From positions 496,001 through 560,000 of the forward strand of contig NZ_JALJEJ010000001.1 in assembly GCF_022953055.1 (NCBI RefSeq): DNA of 64,000 bases, given 5' to 3'. Positions 26,095 to 34,530 of the stretch are shown in pieces. The position numbers and the translations under genes were made by a program. Numbering within the stretch: position 1 is the first letter of the stretch; each line of letters opens with the position of its first letter. Source of the DNA: Mucilaginibacter straminoryzae (GTDB lineage: Bacteria > Bacteroidota > Bacteroidia > Sphingobacteriales > Sphingobacteriaceae). The notes below the pieces were generated by a model. It was not told the DNA's origin, made no database searches, and was given only the letters and a program-made list of their open reading frames with translations.

Positions 26095-26625
26095 ATGTCA
26101 CAGATTAAAATTTTCACCGAAGAATTAGCAAACGAAGCTGTAACTACCCGCAAAATGCTGGGGCGTATCCCGTCTGATCAGTTTGCATGGCAGCCGCATC
26201 AACGCAGCATGACCATTAAACGCCTTGCCACTCACATTGGCGACCTGCCGGGATGGATACAAATGGTGCTCGATACAGACGAACTTGATTTTCAAAACAC
26301 TACCTGGGCCGAACCTGATTTAAATACCACGGAAGAAGTGCTGGCTTTCTTTGAGGAGTCGCTTAAGAAGGCGAAGAAAAGCCTTAGCGAAGCTAACGAA
26401 GAAGAACTGGATAAGATATGGACGTTAAGAAGTGGCGAAGCTATTTACGACCGCTCGACAAAAGCGCAGGTGATCCGCATGTGCCTTAATCAAATCGTAC
26501 ATCACCGTGCGCAAATGGGCGTTTACCTTAGACTGTTAGACATCCCAATCCCTGGTAGCTATGGCCCAAGTGCCGATGAGCATGAAGACATGATTCCAAA
26601 AGAAGAGACCGAGGCAGCAAGCTAA
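26095..26625 (+). CDS. DinB-family protein
   Basis: A 176-residue four-helix-bundle protein of the DinB/DUF664 superfamily. The family's three metal-binding histidines fit HIGDLPGW (first) and HHRAQMGVYLRLL (last pair). Such proteins are metal-dependent, sometimes thiol-transferases, with roles in stress or detoxification; the substrate is unknown. The ATG at 26095 is preferred because the 14 codons before it have no family match. It probably forms a regulatory unit with the WYL gene 56 bp upstream. Confidence 0.85.
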   Translation: MSQIKIFTEELANEAVTTRKMLGRIPSDQFAWQPHQRSMTIKRLATHIGDLPGWIQMVLDTDELDFQNTTWAEPDLNTTEEVLAFFEESLKKAKKSLSEANEEELDKIWTLRSGEAIYDRSTKAQVIRMCLNQIVHHRAQMGVYLRLLDIPIPGSYGPSADEHEDMIPKEETEAAS

Positions 26626-26655
26626 TCTTTTAAAATTTTGCAACAGGAGGATCTG

Positions 26656-27111
26656 TTACAGCACCTGCTTAATCTGGTATTGGTTGCCGTTAACGCTGAA
26701 AGATTCTCCTGTTTTTTTACCTCTCAGCTGTACACCTATCGGCGAGCTGATAGAAACGGCAAAATATTTCTGACTCTCAAGCGTCAACGTTCCGGCACTG
26801 ACAGAGATATAGAAGTTCCCCTTATCGGTAACTACCAGGCTACCTGTATCCGCGCTGGTATTCGCACTGCCCGCGTTAATGCCATTCAGTATTACCAGTT
26901 GTTTATTGGCTTCGTTCAGCATCAGCATATTGCGGTCAGTCTCCTGCTGCATCATCTCGCGGCTGGTTTCATACTTATCTCCCGCGCTTGATTTAGTTTC
27001 ATTTTCTGTCGCTTCCTGTATCTCTGCAAGCGCTAATTGTGCATTTTCTATACGCTGTTTAATAGCGTCGGTACAGAGCTTAAACAGGCGGGTTTTAGTT
27101 TCGGTGTTCAT
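26656..27111 (-). CDS. GreA/GreB-like protein
   Basis: A 151-residue protein whose architecture resembles transcript-cleavage factors. It has an N-terminal helical coiled-coil with SSAGDKYETSREMMQQE (about 40-57) and a C-terminal FKBP-like beta domain ending in SPIGVQLRGKKTGESF, close to the S-P-x-G-x-A-L-x-G-K motif of GreA/GreB. The acidic tip that stimulates RNA-polymerase cleavage is not well conserved, so it may instead modulate RNA polymerase like Rnk or Gfh1, which is inference. It is a single gene on this strand. Confidence 0.7.
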   Translation of the reverse strand: MNTETKTRLFKLCTDAIKQRIENAQLALAEIQEATENETKSSAGDKYETSREMMQQETDRNMLMLNEANKQLVILNGINAGSANTSADTGSLVVTDKGNFYISVSAGTLTLESQKYFAVSISSPIGVQLRGKKTGESFSVNGNQYQIKQVL

Positions 27112-27211
27112 GGATTGAATAGTCGCTCTTTAACAAAATAAAGGTCGCAATGGTTTTGCTGTAACGGGTTACAGAACATGTTAAAAAGTAAGAGATAAAT
27201 AGTGATAGCTA

Positions 27212-27520
27212 TTATACCGCTATATCGCCGTGACGCGGATCTTCGGGCAGAATCTCCATATCCGGGCATTCAACATAGTTGGCATACCATTGTATGGCGC
27301 TCACCACATCTAAAGCATCTTCGGGGGTAATCCTTATGGTTTCGAAAGCATAAAGCTTGTTGTTAGCATAACCGTAAAGCTGTATTTCGTTAATATCGGG
27401 GACGAAGTTTTCATCGGTCAAACAGAAAACTTTAACCTTCAGATCAGTATCTCTGGAGTGGATAACATCTCTGCACGGATCTTTCGGATCGGTCGCCAGC
27501 AAATATACATTATGATCCAT
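27212..27520 (-). CDS. Conserved-looking hypothetical protein
   Basis: A 102-residue acidic cytosolic protein without signal peptide or membrane segment. It alternates short beta-like stretches (NVYLLATDP, LKVKVFCLTD, EIQLYGYANNKLYAFETI) with one helix (PEDALDVVSAIQWYANYV). I do not recognise the family. The ATG at 27520 is chosen over a TTG five codons upstream. It ends 100 bp before the Gre-like gene. Confidence 0.6.
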   Translation of the reverse strand: MDHNVYLLATDPKDPCRDVIHSRDTDLKVKVFCLTDENFVPDINEIQLYGYANNKLYAFETIRITPEDALDVVSAIQWYANYVECPDMEILPEDPRHGDIAV

Positions 27521-27633
27521 ATGTTGGTTTAACAAAGCGTAATTAAGAAGGTTTAATATTAAATATATAATTGTAGCGGCTTAATATACTAAACAAATGG
27601 GGTGATGCTTTGTCTGGATTTAAGAAAGAGCTT

Positions 27634-27792
27634 ATGAAGGGAATGATATTTATCCTGGCAGCACTGGTAGTTGCGCTAACCTGCTGTCACCAGGATCCGC
27701 ATAATAAATTCGGTGGACCATCAAATCAGCCACAAGACACCGCCGCAAAAAAGCGTGATACCTCATCTGTCGGTACACGGACCGACAGGTAG
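27634..27792 (+). CDS. Small putative lipoprotein
   Basis: A 52-residue product. MKGMIFILAALVVALTCC is a plausible lipoprotein signal (lipobox ALTC), followed by a short polar tail rich in Gln, Asp, Thr and Arg. Nothing indicates its function. A TTG eight codons upstream is in frame but makes a worse signal. Small size makes this uncertain. Confidence 0.5.
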   Translation: MKGMIFILAALVVALTCCHQDPHNKFGGPSNQPQDTAAKKRDTSSVGTRTDR

Positions 27793-27803
27793 TTGCACTG
27801 CGA

Positions 27804-28040
27804 TTAATAATACATGTCGCTGGTATAATTTTTTCTTCTGCTGGCGAGGGTAAAAGTTCCACCCATAAAAAACAGGATGAGGCCGGTATGTACAGGCCAG
27901 CGGAAAGCAGTCGGATTGTTGTTTTTAATTAAGGCGACAGAGCTGTTGGCCGCTGTGTTTGGTTTAGCTGTATAGAAGAAGCTCCCGGCGATAATTAAAA
28001 CTATCCCGATCATCATCAGGTAGATACATATCTTTCTCAT
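27804..28040 (-). CDS. Small two-helix membrane protein
   Basis: A 78-residue protein with two hydrophobic helices, about residues 5-23 (ICIYLMMIGIVLIIAGSFF) and 50-66 (TGLILFFMGGTFTLASR). A polar loop lies between them and the end is basic. No family recognised. It is convergent with the small lipoprotein gene, 11 bp away. Confidence 0.65.
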   Translation of the reverse strand: MRKICIYLMMIGIVLIIAGSFFYTAKPNTAANSSVALIKNNNPTAFRWPVHTGLILFFMGGTFTLASRRKNYTSDMYY

Positions 28041-28092
28041 AAGCTGTACTTGTTTTTAAAGCACAACACATAAGAGCGACAGCTGTTTTAAA

Positions 28093-28554
28093 CTAACGTT
28101 TGGTTAACCCCTGTTGGCCGAATTTGATCAGGTCACTTGCGCCAATGTAACCTACCGTTCCGTAAACAGGTTTACCATCCGGGGTGCAGATAATTAAAGT
28201 TGGGTAAGCCTGTATATTCCACGCAGATGATAAGGCAGGGCCTTCGCCACGCTCCATATCTATCGCCACGTTTACAAAATTGGCGTTAAAAAAAGCTGCC
28301 GCCTTGTTGTTTTTAAACGTAGTGGCTTTAAGCATTTTGCACGGGCCGCACCAGGTAGCGTAGGCATCTACAAAAATATATTTATGCTTTGCCGTAGCCT
28401 GTTTTACGGCTTCTTTCCAGGAGTTTTCTATAAAATTAATCTGCGAATCTGGTCCTTTCACAGTTTTGCTGCCGGGGCCGAAACTGCAAAATGATAGGGC
28501 GAAAAATGCGAGCAGGATAAATATCCCACCTTTATAACGAGCAATGTTGTTCAT
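28093..28554 (-). CDS. Exported thioredoxin-fold protein
   Basis: A 153-residue protein with an N-terminal hydrophobic signal (IFILLAFFALSFC; the Cys could be lipidated). A thioredoxin fold carries the redox motif WCGPC (Cys69, Cys72) in VDAYATWCGPCKMLKATTF. The cis-proline loop YPTLIICTPDGKPV is also present. This layout matches envelope thiol-disulfide exchange proteins of the DsbD-C/thioredoxin_7 type. It is 69 bp downstream of the Q-rich gene on the same strand and may share its transcript. Confidence 0.83.
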   Translation of the reverse strand: MNNIARYKGGIFILLAFFALSFCSFGPGSKTVKGPDSQINFIENSWKEAVKQATAKHKYIFVDAYATWCGPCKMLKATTFKNNKAAAFFNANFVNVAIDMERGEGPALSSAWNIQAYPTLIICTPDGKPVYGTVGYIGASDLIKFGQQGLTKR

Positions 28555-28623
28555 GTTGGATTAAATAATGCATAAAAATAGCACATATCTTTTGAGGATA
28601 TGTGCTATTCATAAAAACTATTC

Positions 28624-30645
28624 TTAGCGGTTGGGGCGTCCCGGTCTTTCGCGTTCTTGCTCCTGTTGCTGCTGACGTTGCTGTTGCTGCTGTTGCATTT
28701 GTTGTTGGCGCTGTTGCTCCATCTGCTGCTGGCGTTGCTGTTGTTGCTGTTGCATTTGTTGTTGGCGCTGTTGCTCCATCTGCTGCTGTTGTTGCTGCTG
28801 CATTTGTTGCTGGCGCTGTTGCTCCATCTGCTGCTGACGTTGCTGTTGTTGTTGCTGCATCTGTTGCTGGCGCTGTTGCTCCATCTGCTGCTGACGTTGC
28901 TGTTGTTGTTGCTGCTGCATTTGTTGCTGGCGCTGTTGATCCATCTGCTGCTGACGTTGCTGCTGCATTTGTTGTTGGCGCTGTTGATCCATCTGCTGCT
29001 GACGCTGCTGTTGTTGTTGCTGCTGTATTTGTTGCTGCTGTATTTGTTGCTGCTGTATTTGTTGCTGGCGTTGCTGATCCATTTGCTGCTGGCGTTGCTG
29101 ACGCCATTGTTCGCGCTGCTGATCGGTAGGTTGGCTTTGTTGCTGGCCTTGCTGTTGCTGCTGCATTTGCTGCTGGCGTTGTTGACGCCATTGTTCGCGT
29201 TGCTGATCAGTAGGCTGACTTGGTTGCTGACCTTGCTGCATTTGCTGCTGACGTTGTTGACGCCATTGCTCGCGCTGCTGATCGGTAGGTTGGATGGATT
29301 GCTGGCCTTGCTGTTGCTGCATTTGCTGCTGGCGTTGTTGACGCCATTGCTCACGCTGTTGATCAGTAGGCTGGCTTGGCTGCTGACCTTGTTGACCTTG
29401 CTGCTGCTGTTGTATTTGTTGCTGGCGTTGTTGGCGCCATTGTTCGCGCTGCTGATCAGTAGGCTGGCCCTGTTGCTGGCCTTGCTGCTGTTGCATTTGC
29501 TGCTGGCGTTGTTGGCGCCATTGTTCGCGCTGCTGATCAGTAGGCTGGCCCTGTTGCTGGCCTTGCTGCTGTTGCATTTGCTGCTGGCGTTGTTGACGCC
29601 ATTGCTCACGCTGCTGATCAGTAGATTGGCCGGATTGCTGGCCTTGCTGGCGCCATTGTTGTCCCTGTTGATTGTTAGGCATACCTTGCTGCTGAGGCTG
29701 GCCTGGATTACCAGGACGGGTTGGCCTGTCTATGGTCTTTACAAAAGGCCTGTTATTATTGTTGTTGTTATTATTTCTTGCCTCTTGTGCCAGCCGTTGC
29801 GCATTTTGATAGTTTATGCGACCAAAGTCACGGTCGCCTATCCTGTCGTTAGGGTGGGCATTACGGTAAGCATCAGCATCTACCACACGTATCGGGCGGG
29901 TAGGGGCATTGCGGTTCACCTGCGGGCGATAGATATTCAAGGCATCATTCCTTAACATCGGCCTCCCTGGGCGGCTGATATCATTAATGTGATACACGTT
30001 TACCGGGCCACGCACCACACGCTGAATGTCTTCCCTGCGCGGGCCGCACCAATACGGGCGGTTGTTCACCACGTAGGTATTGCGTATAATAGTAGTTCGG
30101 TTAATAATATTCACCACCCTTGGGCGCGGAACGTAATAATTGTAAATAGCCGGGCTGGTAATATAGGCGCGCGGAGCGAAGGTCCAGTAATAGTCTGGCA
30201 CATCGAAACCGCCAAAGCTTACATCGATACTTACACCTGGGGTTAAAGGTGCCCAGCCGTAATATTCGCCGCCGCTTCTCCAGCTAACCCATGCCGGTCC
30301 CCACTCGTAGCCGGGTATCCATTCCCAGCCGTAGTAATCATCAAAACGCCAGCGGCCGTAGTGGAACGGCGCCCAGCCCCAGTCGTAATCAGATACCCAG
30401 GTATTACCGTAATCGGTAAGCACCCAGTGTCCATTGGTGGCATAGGGTTGAAAATCCTGGTCTACATCGGGCACCCAAACCGTACCGTACTGTGGGTCGT
30501 CAACCCAGGTGCCGTAAGGCTGTAATTCGTCATAAAACTCCTGGAAAGAAATGGTAGCGCCCTGCGCCTGCGTTTTATGTGGTATCGCCGCTACTAACAG
30601 CATAAGCAGTAAGCTGCGGCAGAAAAGTGAAATTAACTTCTTCAT
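28624..30645 (-). CDS. Exported DUF6600-like protein with a long Q/R-rich repeat tail
   Basis: A 673-residue protein. A signal peptide (about 1-27, cleaved at TQAQ) precedes a compact Trp/Tyr-rich domain (about 30-170) with repeats such as YGTWVDDPQYGTVWVPDV and DYGWGW-type motifs, as in DUF6600 proteins. From about residue 300 to 665 it is almost entirely Gln, Arg and Met. This includes seven units of DQQREQWRQQRQQQ and then many RQQQM(D/E)QQ units, ending in a basic RPGRPNR. The tail is probably disordered and possibly nucleic-acid- or surface-binding. Long poly-Leu and poly-Ala frames on other frames are artefacts of the repeats. Confidence 0.8.
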   Translation of the reverse strand: MKKLISLFCRSLLLMLLVAAIPHKTQAQGATISFQEFYDELQPYGTWVDDPQYGTVWVPDVDQDFQPYATNGHWVLTDYGNTWVSDYDWGWAPFHYGRWRFDDYYGWEWIPGYEWGPAWVSWRSGGEYYGWAPLTPGVSIDVSFGGFDVPDYYWTFAPRAYITSPAIYNYYVPRPRVVNIINRTTIIRNTYVVNNRPYWCGPRREDIQRVVRGPVNVYHINDISRPGRPMLRNDALNIYRPQVNRNAPTRPIRVVDADAYRNAHPNDRIGDRDFGRINYQNAQRLAQEARNNNNNNNNRPFVKTIDRPTRPGNPGQPQQQGMPNNQQGQQWRQQGQQSGQSTDQQREQWRQQRQQQMQQQQGQQQGQPTDQQREQWRQQRQQQMQQQQGQQQGQPTDQQREQWRQQRQQQIQQQQQGQQGQQPSQPTDQQREQWRQQRQQQMQQQQGQQSIQPTDQQREQWRQQRQQQMQQGQQPSQPTDQQREQWRQQRQQQMQQQQQGQQQSQPTDQQREQWRQQRQQQMDQQRQQQIQQQQIQQQQIQQQQQQQRQQQMDQQRQQQMQQQRQQQMDQQRQQQMQQQQQQQRQQQMEQQRQQQMQQQQQQRQQQMEQQRQQQMQQQQQQQMEQQRQQQMQQQQQQRQQQMEQQRQQQMQQQQQQRQQQQEQERERPGRPNR
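28660..29100. repeat. Short tandem CAG-type repeats inside the Q-rich gene
   Basis: Imperfect repeats of roughly 40-70 bp built from TTGCTGCTG-like words, encoding RQQQMEQQ/RQQQMDQQ units. All differences keep the reading frame. Confidence 0.7.
29102..29640. repeat. Seven in-frame tandem repeats of 75-93 bp in the Q-rich gene
   Basis: The word CGCCATTG(T/C)TC recurs at 29102, 29186, 29261, 29342, 29435, 29516 and 29597. The spacings (84, 75, 81, 93, 81, 81) are all multiples of three, so unit number can change without breaking the protein. Confidence 0.8.
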
Positions 30646-30813
30646 ATATTTATGGTTTAAAGGCCTTTGCGAGGGGCCTTTATTGTTAGTTCGACTATAT
30701 TTAAACAGAAGCGTTTAATCGATGGTTATGTTTGTGGATTTTGTGAGATTATGATGAGGAAGTGAAAATTTAATCAGATGTTTGCAGATAGTTTTAATTA
30801 AATTTTATTGGTT

Positions 30814-31776
30814 ATGAGCACTATAAATATTCCAAGACTCGACCTTAATACCTATTTAAATGGTACACCGGAAGAGCGTAAACGCTTTTCTGACGATATA
30901 GGCCGCGCCTTTAATGAAACCGGTTTTGTTACCATCACCAACCACGGTTTAAGCAAAGAACTGATAGATAATTTATATAAGCAAGTAAAAGCTTTATTTG
31001 CACTACCGGAAGCTGTTAAACTAAAATACGAGAAGCCTGAACTGGCGGGCCAGCGTGGGTATACCAGCAAAGGCAAAGAAACGGCAAAAGGCTTTAAGGT
31101 GCCGGATCTGAAAGAGTTTTGGCAGATTGGTCAGACCGTTACCGATGGCGACCCTATTAAAGAACAATATCCGGACAATATTTATGTAGACGAACTGCCG
31201 GAGTTTAATAGCGTTACCCGCGAGATTTACCAGAAGCTTGAAACCGCCGGCACAAACCTGCTGCGTGCCATAGCGGTTTACCTGGGCTTACCCGAAAGCT
31301 ATTTTGACGATAAGGTACATAATGGAAATTCTATCCTGCGTACACTGCATTACTTCCCGATTGAGGACCCTGATGCGCTGCCGCCAGATGCCGTTCGTGC
31401 CGGTGCGCATGAGGACATTAACCTGATCACCCTGTTGATCGGTGCCAGTGCTGACGGTTTGGAAGTACTTACCCGCGAAAATACCTGGTATGCTATAAAA
31501 GCCCATGGCGAAGATATTGTAGTGAACGTAGGCGATATGCTGCAGCGTTTAACTAACGGCAAGCTGAAATCTACCACTCACCGCGTGGTAAATCCGCCTA
31601 GAGAAGAAATGAAAAACTCACGTTTTTCTGTACCGTTCTTCCTGCACCCGAAATCAGACATGGATTTAACCAGCCTGGAGTCCTGCATAGATGAGCAGCA
31701 TCCGAAGCAATTCAGCGACATGACAGCCGGCGAATACCTGGATGAGCGTCTTCGCGAGATTGGTTTGAAGAAGTAA
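30814..31776 (+). CDS. 2-oxoglutarate/Fe(II)-dependent dioxygenase, isopenicillin N synthase-like
   Basis: A 320-residue cytosolic enzyme. The non-haem iron site is complete: His199 and Asp201 (AHEDINLITLL) and His256 (STTHRVV). The 2-oxoglutarate-binding R-x-S is Arg270/Ser272 (SRFSVPFF). The N-terminal DIOX_N part (GFVTITNHG) is also typical. Members hydroxylate or desaturate small molecules and include isopenicillin N synthase and plant oxygenases; the substrate is unknown. The ATG at 30814 is favoured over a TTG two codons earlier. It is a single gene with its own terminator. Confidence 0.88.
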   Translation: MSTINIPRLDLNTYLNGTPEERKRFSDDIGRAFNETGFVTITNHGLSKELIDNLYKQVKALFALPEAVKLKYEKPELAGQRGYTSKGKETAKGFKVPDLKEFWQIGQTVTDGDPIKEQYPDNIYVDELPEFNSVTREIYQKLETAGTNLLRAIAVYLGLPESYFDDKVHNGNSILRTLHYFPIEDPDALPPDAVRAGAHEDINLITLLIGASADGLEVLTRENTWYAIKAHGEDIVVNVGDMLQRLTNGKLKSTTHRVVNPPREEMKNSRFSVPFFLHPKSDMDLTSLESCIDEQHPKQFSDMTAGEYLDERLREIGLKK

Positions 31777-31790
31777 TCCCGAAAATTTCA

Positions 31791-31832
31791 AACAGAAAGG
31801 CTTCCCATCGACAGGAAGCCTTTCTGTTTTTA
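31791..31832 (+). terminator. Terminator between the oxygenase and amidase genes
   Basis: A 15-bp perfect stem (AACAGAAAGGCTTCC with GGAAGCCTTTCTGTT), an 8-base loop and T-run, 14 bp after the oxygenase stop. It may also serve the convergent amidase gene. Confidence 0.82.
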
Positions 31833-31855
31833 TCGGGGTTTTTGATTAAAAAGTA

Positions 31856-33469
31856 TCAAACCACAATAGGCGATTTAAATTGCGGCGCTTTTCTTTTTTT
31901 GCTGGCTTGCTCATAAGCGTAGGCCATTGCCAATAGTTGTGGTTCGTGCCAGGCGGTGCTGAAGAAAGACAGTCCCATCGGCAGATCGTGCCACTGGCCC
32001 ATGGGTACGGTAATATGGGGGTATCTGGCCATTGCCGCTGGTGACGAAAACGAGAAACCATTATTGTAATCGCCGTTGATAAGGTCGATACAAACGGCGA
32101 AGCCATTCGTCGGGCCGATAATGGCATCCAGGTTATTTTCTTTCAGCATGTTGTCGATAATGGTCCGGCTTAACCCGTTCGACTTTTTTAATGCTTCCAG
32201 GTACTCCGCACTGTTCAGGTCGCCTTTTTGGTTCGCCATTTCCAACGTTTCCTGCTTGAAAAATGGCATCGCTTTCGCTTCGTTCTGACGGTTGAACGCA
32301 ATCACATCATCCAGCGATTTCATTTTGGAGTTTGCTCCTTTTAAGTAATTATTTACGCCGTCTTTAAACTCATATAGCAATACCTGGAAAGATGCGTTGC
32401 CCGTTTGCTGACGAATCTCTTTCATCAGATCGACTTCCACTATAGTGGCGCCCTTGCTTTTCAGCACTTCTACAGCCTCTTTTAATAAGGCAACGGCAGC
32501 GGCACTTCCTTGTAACGCAGATTTTTCCAGCCCCAGGCGTTTGCCTTGTAATCCGTCAGTTTTCAGGTAAATGGTATAATCTTTTTTTGCTTTGCCTTCA
32601 CTTTCCTGTGTTACCAGGTCTTGCGCATCCGTTCCGGTAAGTGCGCCTAATAATATGGCAGCATCTTTTACAGTGCGCGCCATCGGTCCGGCGGTATCCT
32701 GCGTTTTAGAAATCGGGATGATATGGCTTCGGCTCCATAAGCCGACTGTTGGTTTAATACCTACCAGGCCGTTAACAGATGATGGCGATACAATAGAACC
32801 ATTAGTTTCCGTACCGATAGCAATAGCGCAAAGGCTGGCTGCTACGGCTGCACCCGAGCCGGAGCTTGATCCGCTAGGGTTGCGGTCTAACACATATGGG
32901 TTTTTAGTTTGGCCGCCACGGCTGCTCCACGCACTGGTTGAATGATTAGAGCGAAAGTTTGCCCATTCGCTCAGGTTGGTTTTGCCAAGAATTACAGCAC
33001 CCGCATCGCGCAGTTTAGTTACGATAAAGGCATCCTTACTGTAAATGTTATCTGCGAGTGCCATGGCGCCTGCCGTGGTATGCATCCGGTCGCCGGTGCT
33101 GATGTTGTCTTTTATCAGTACGGGGATACCGTGGAGTGGGCCGCGTACTTTTCCGCTTGCGCGTTCTTTATCTAACTGGTCTGCCAGGATCAGCGCATCT
33201 GGGTTTAATTCTATTACGGCATTCAGCTTTGGCCCGGCTTTATCGATAGTCTGGATGCGCTTCAGGTACATTTCCACCAACTGGCGCGAGGTATACTTTT
33301 TATCGCGCATCAGTTGCTGCAGGTCGGTGATAGATTTTTCCGTCAGGTCGAATGCTGTCGCAGGGGCCGATACTGCATCATTTTCTGCTTTTGCGGCGTT
33401 TGTGTTAAATATGGAACCAATAGTCAGACTAGCTAAAGAGCTGGTTTGAAGGAATTTTCTTCTTTGCAT
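31856..33469 (-). CDS. Amidase-signature enzyme with twin-arginine signal
   Basis: A 537-residue protein. It begins MQRRKFLQTSS, a twin-arginine export signal, so the folded enzyme probably reaches the periplasm. The amidase-signature Ser-cisSer-Lys triad is visible: Lys120 in PVLIKDN, the serines of GSSSGSG (200-206), and Ser225 in ETNGSIVSP. It hydrolyses an amide bond; the family includes GatA, acylamidases and peptide amidases, and substrate cannot be read. Length and secretion argue against GatA. It is a single gene on this strand. Confidence 0.88.
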   Translation of the reverse strand: MQRRKFLQTSSLASLTIGSIFNTNAAKAENDAVSAPATAFDLTEKSITDLQQLMRDKKYTSRQLVEMYLKRIQTIDKAGPKLNAVIELNPDALILADQLDKERASGKVRGPLHGIPVLIKDNISTGDRMHTTAGAMALADNIYSKDAFIVTKLRDAGAVILGKTNLSEWANFRSNHSTSAWSSRGGQTKNPYVLDRNPSGSSSGSGAAVAASLCAIAIGTETNGSIVSPSSVNGLVGIKPTVGLWSRSHIIPISKTQDTAGPMARTVKDAAILLGALTGTDAQDLVTQESEGKAKKDYTIYLKTDGLQGKRLGLEKSALQGSAAAVALLKEAVEVLKSKGATIVEVDLMKEIRQQTGNASFQVLLYEFKDGVNNYLKGANSKMKSLDDVIAFNRQNEAKAMPFFKQETLEMANQKGDLNSAEYLEALKKSNGLSRTIIDNMLKENNLDAIIGPTNGFAVCIDLINGDYNNGFSFSSPAAMARYPHITVPMGQWHDLPMGLSFFSTAWHEPQLLAMAYAYEQASKKRKAPQFKSPIVV

Positions 33470-33539
33470 GAATGATTAAAGTAGACGGCTTAATTTAGGA
33501 AAAAGGTTCGATTTGAATGACAGCCTTTGAAGTATATTG

Positions 33540-33690
33540 TTGCCAAACTACGGCCCTTGTTATCTCGAATGCAGTGAGAAATCTTCTTCTGGCAACAGGC
33601 ATTTGGAAGGAGACTCTTCGCTTCGCTCTGAATGATAGCCTTTTTTAAATTCGTCTTGATTCCTGACTCTTGCTTCTACTCAGATTTTTG
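33540..33690. repeat. Degenerate intergenic repeat
   Basis: It contains words like GTGAGAAATCTTCTTC and GACTCTTCGCTTCGCTCTGA in opposing orientation, then CTTGATTCCTGACTCTTGCTTC. The last part resembles the end of the repeat at 12752. No reading frame. Probably a decayed REP-like element. Confidence 0.4.
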
Positions 33691-33693
33691 CCC

Positions 33694-34371
33694 CTATTTC
33701 CTCGCCCAAATCACTGCCCACATGATGTTCTTCCAGATCACATCAGTTAAGGCAAAACAGGCGCCTTCCAGTTGTTTTAAATGCCAGCCCACCGGTGCAT
33801 GGTAATCATGCGCGTCCTGGTGGTCCATCCATAACTGCCAGTCGGCCTCGGTTGATCCCAGCTTCATTGCCTCCTCTTTCCACCGGCCAATGTGTTTCTG
33901 ATAAATTTCGTCGGTGGCGCCTTTGGTCTGGTCTGCAAAAACAAATATCCCGTTTGGTTTCAACAAAGAATAAATCTTCGGATAAAGCCTTGCCTTATCC
34001 TCATCATTAATATGGTGGATGGCAATGCTGGAAATTATCAGGTCGAAAGATCCTTCAGGGAGGTCGAGGCGGGTGAAATCCTGCTGATGATAGTAAATGT
34101 TATTATGGCCTTCAAACCTTTTGCGGCATTCGTTCAGGATATCGGCAGAGATATCCAGCGCATGAATTTCTGCATTGGGGTAATGTTTCAGGGCGGCTTC
34201 GGTAAGGTTGCCTGTTCCGCAACCTAAATCCAAAATTCTTTTTGGCTGCAGATCATCCGGGATATAGTAGAACAGGTTATAAAAAATCTCGGTATAACGG
34301 GGTACGCACCGGCTGATCAGCTCGGTATAGCGGCTGCTCAACTGGTCGTAAAATGCTTCTACGGTTTGCAT
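33694..34371 (-). CDS. Class I SAM-dependent methyltransferase
   Basis: A 225-residue cytosolic enzyme. Motif I is ILDLGCGTGNLTE, the acidic loop is HALDISADIL, and IISSIAIHHI is the post-motif loop of Methyltransf_11/25 enzymes. The substrate is a small molecule of unknown identity. The ATG at 34371 is preferred because upstream codons, from a TTG, belong to repeat-like DNA. It is divergent from fabG. Confidence 0.82.
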   Translation of the reverse strand: MQTVEAFYDQLSSRYTELISRCVPRYTEIFYNLFYYIPDDLQPKRILDLGCGTGNLTEAALKHYPNAEIHALDISADILNECRKRFEGHNNIYYHQQDFTRLDLPEGSFDLIISSIAIHHINDEDKARLYPKIYSLLKPNGIFVFADQTKGATDEIYQKHIGRWKEEAMKLGSTEADWQLWMDHQDAHDYHAPVGWHLKQLEGACFALTDVIWKNIMWAVIWARK

Positions 34372-34383
34372 AAAGTGAATGTA

Positions 34384-34490
34384 GTCAGAAAGTCCGGAAG
34401 TCGGTAAGTCCAAAATTAAAATTTGACAAATTAGTTCGCCATCAGATTATTGCTTCCGGACTCGCGGTCTTTTCTAACTTTCGGACTAAA
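34384..34490. repeat. Intergenic inverted-repeat element between methyltransferase and fabG
   Basis: AGTCCGGAAG (34391-34400) is inverted at 34453-34462 as CTTCCGGACT. Further related words (GTCGGTAAGTCC, TTTCGGACT) surround them. It looks like a decayed palindromic repeat. Confidence 0.4.
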
Positions 34491-34530
34491 ATGCCTATCT
34501 TCACCGCCCAAAATAGACATTTCGAAACTC

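Noticed and set aside
26638-26991. Plus-strand frame opposite the Gre-like gene
   Set aside because: It is the complement of a gene with recognisable domain structure, and its own translation shows no family features.
29102-29640. Regular repeats that could suggest a CRISPR array
   Set aside because: There are no unique spacers; the repeats are coding, in frame and of unequal length, and no cas genes are nearby.
28657-29955. Long plus-strand frames (poly-Leu, poly-Ala) over the Q-rich gene, and long Ser/Asn-rich minus frames
   Set aside because: They arise because short in-frame repeats avoid stops in several frames. Their composition is not protein-like, and the minus-strand Q/R frame has a signal peptide and a folded domain.
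30659-30681. Hairpin AAAGGCC...GGCCTTT upstream of the Q-rich gene
   Set aside because: A 7-bp stem without a T-run on the relevant side; it is in the leader of a minus-strand gene and not convincing as a terminator or riboswitch.
34450-34530. Earlier in-frame start for fabG
   Set aside because: The added residues fall in repeat-like intergenic DNA, while the ATG at 34531 gives the exact family N-terminus.
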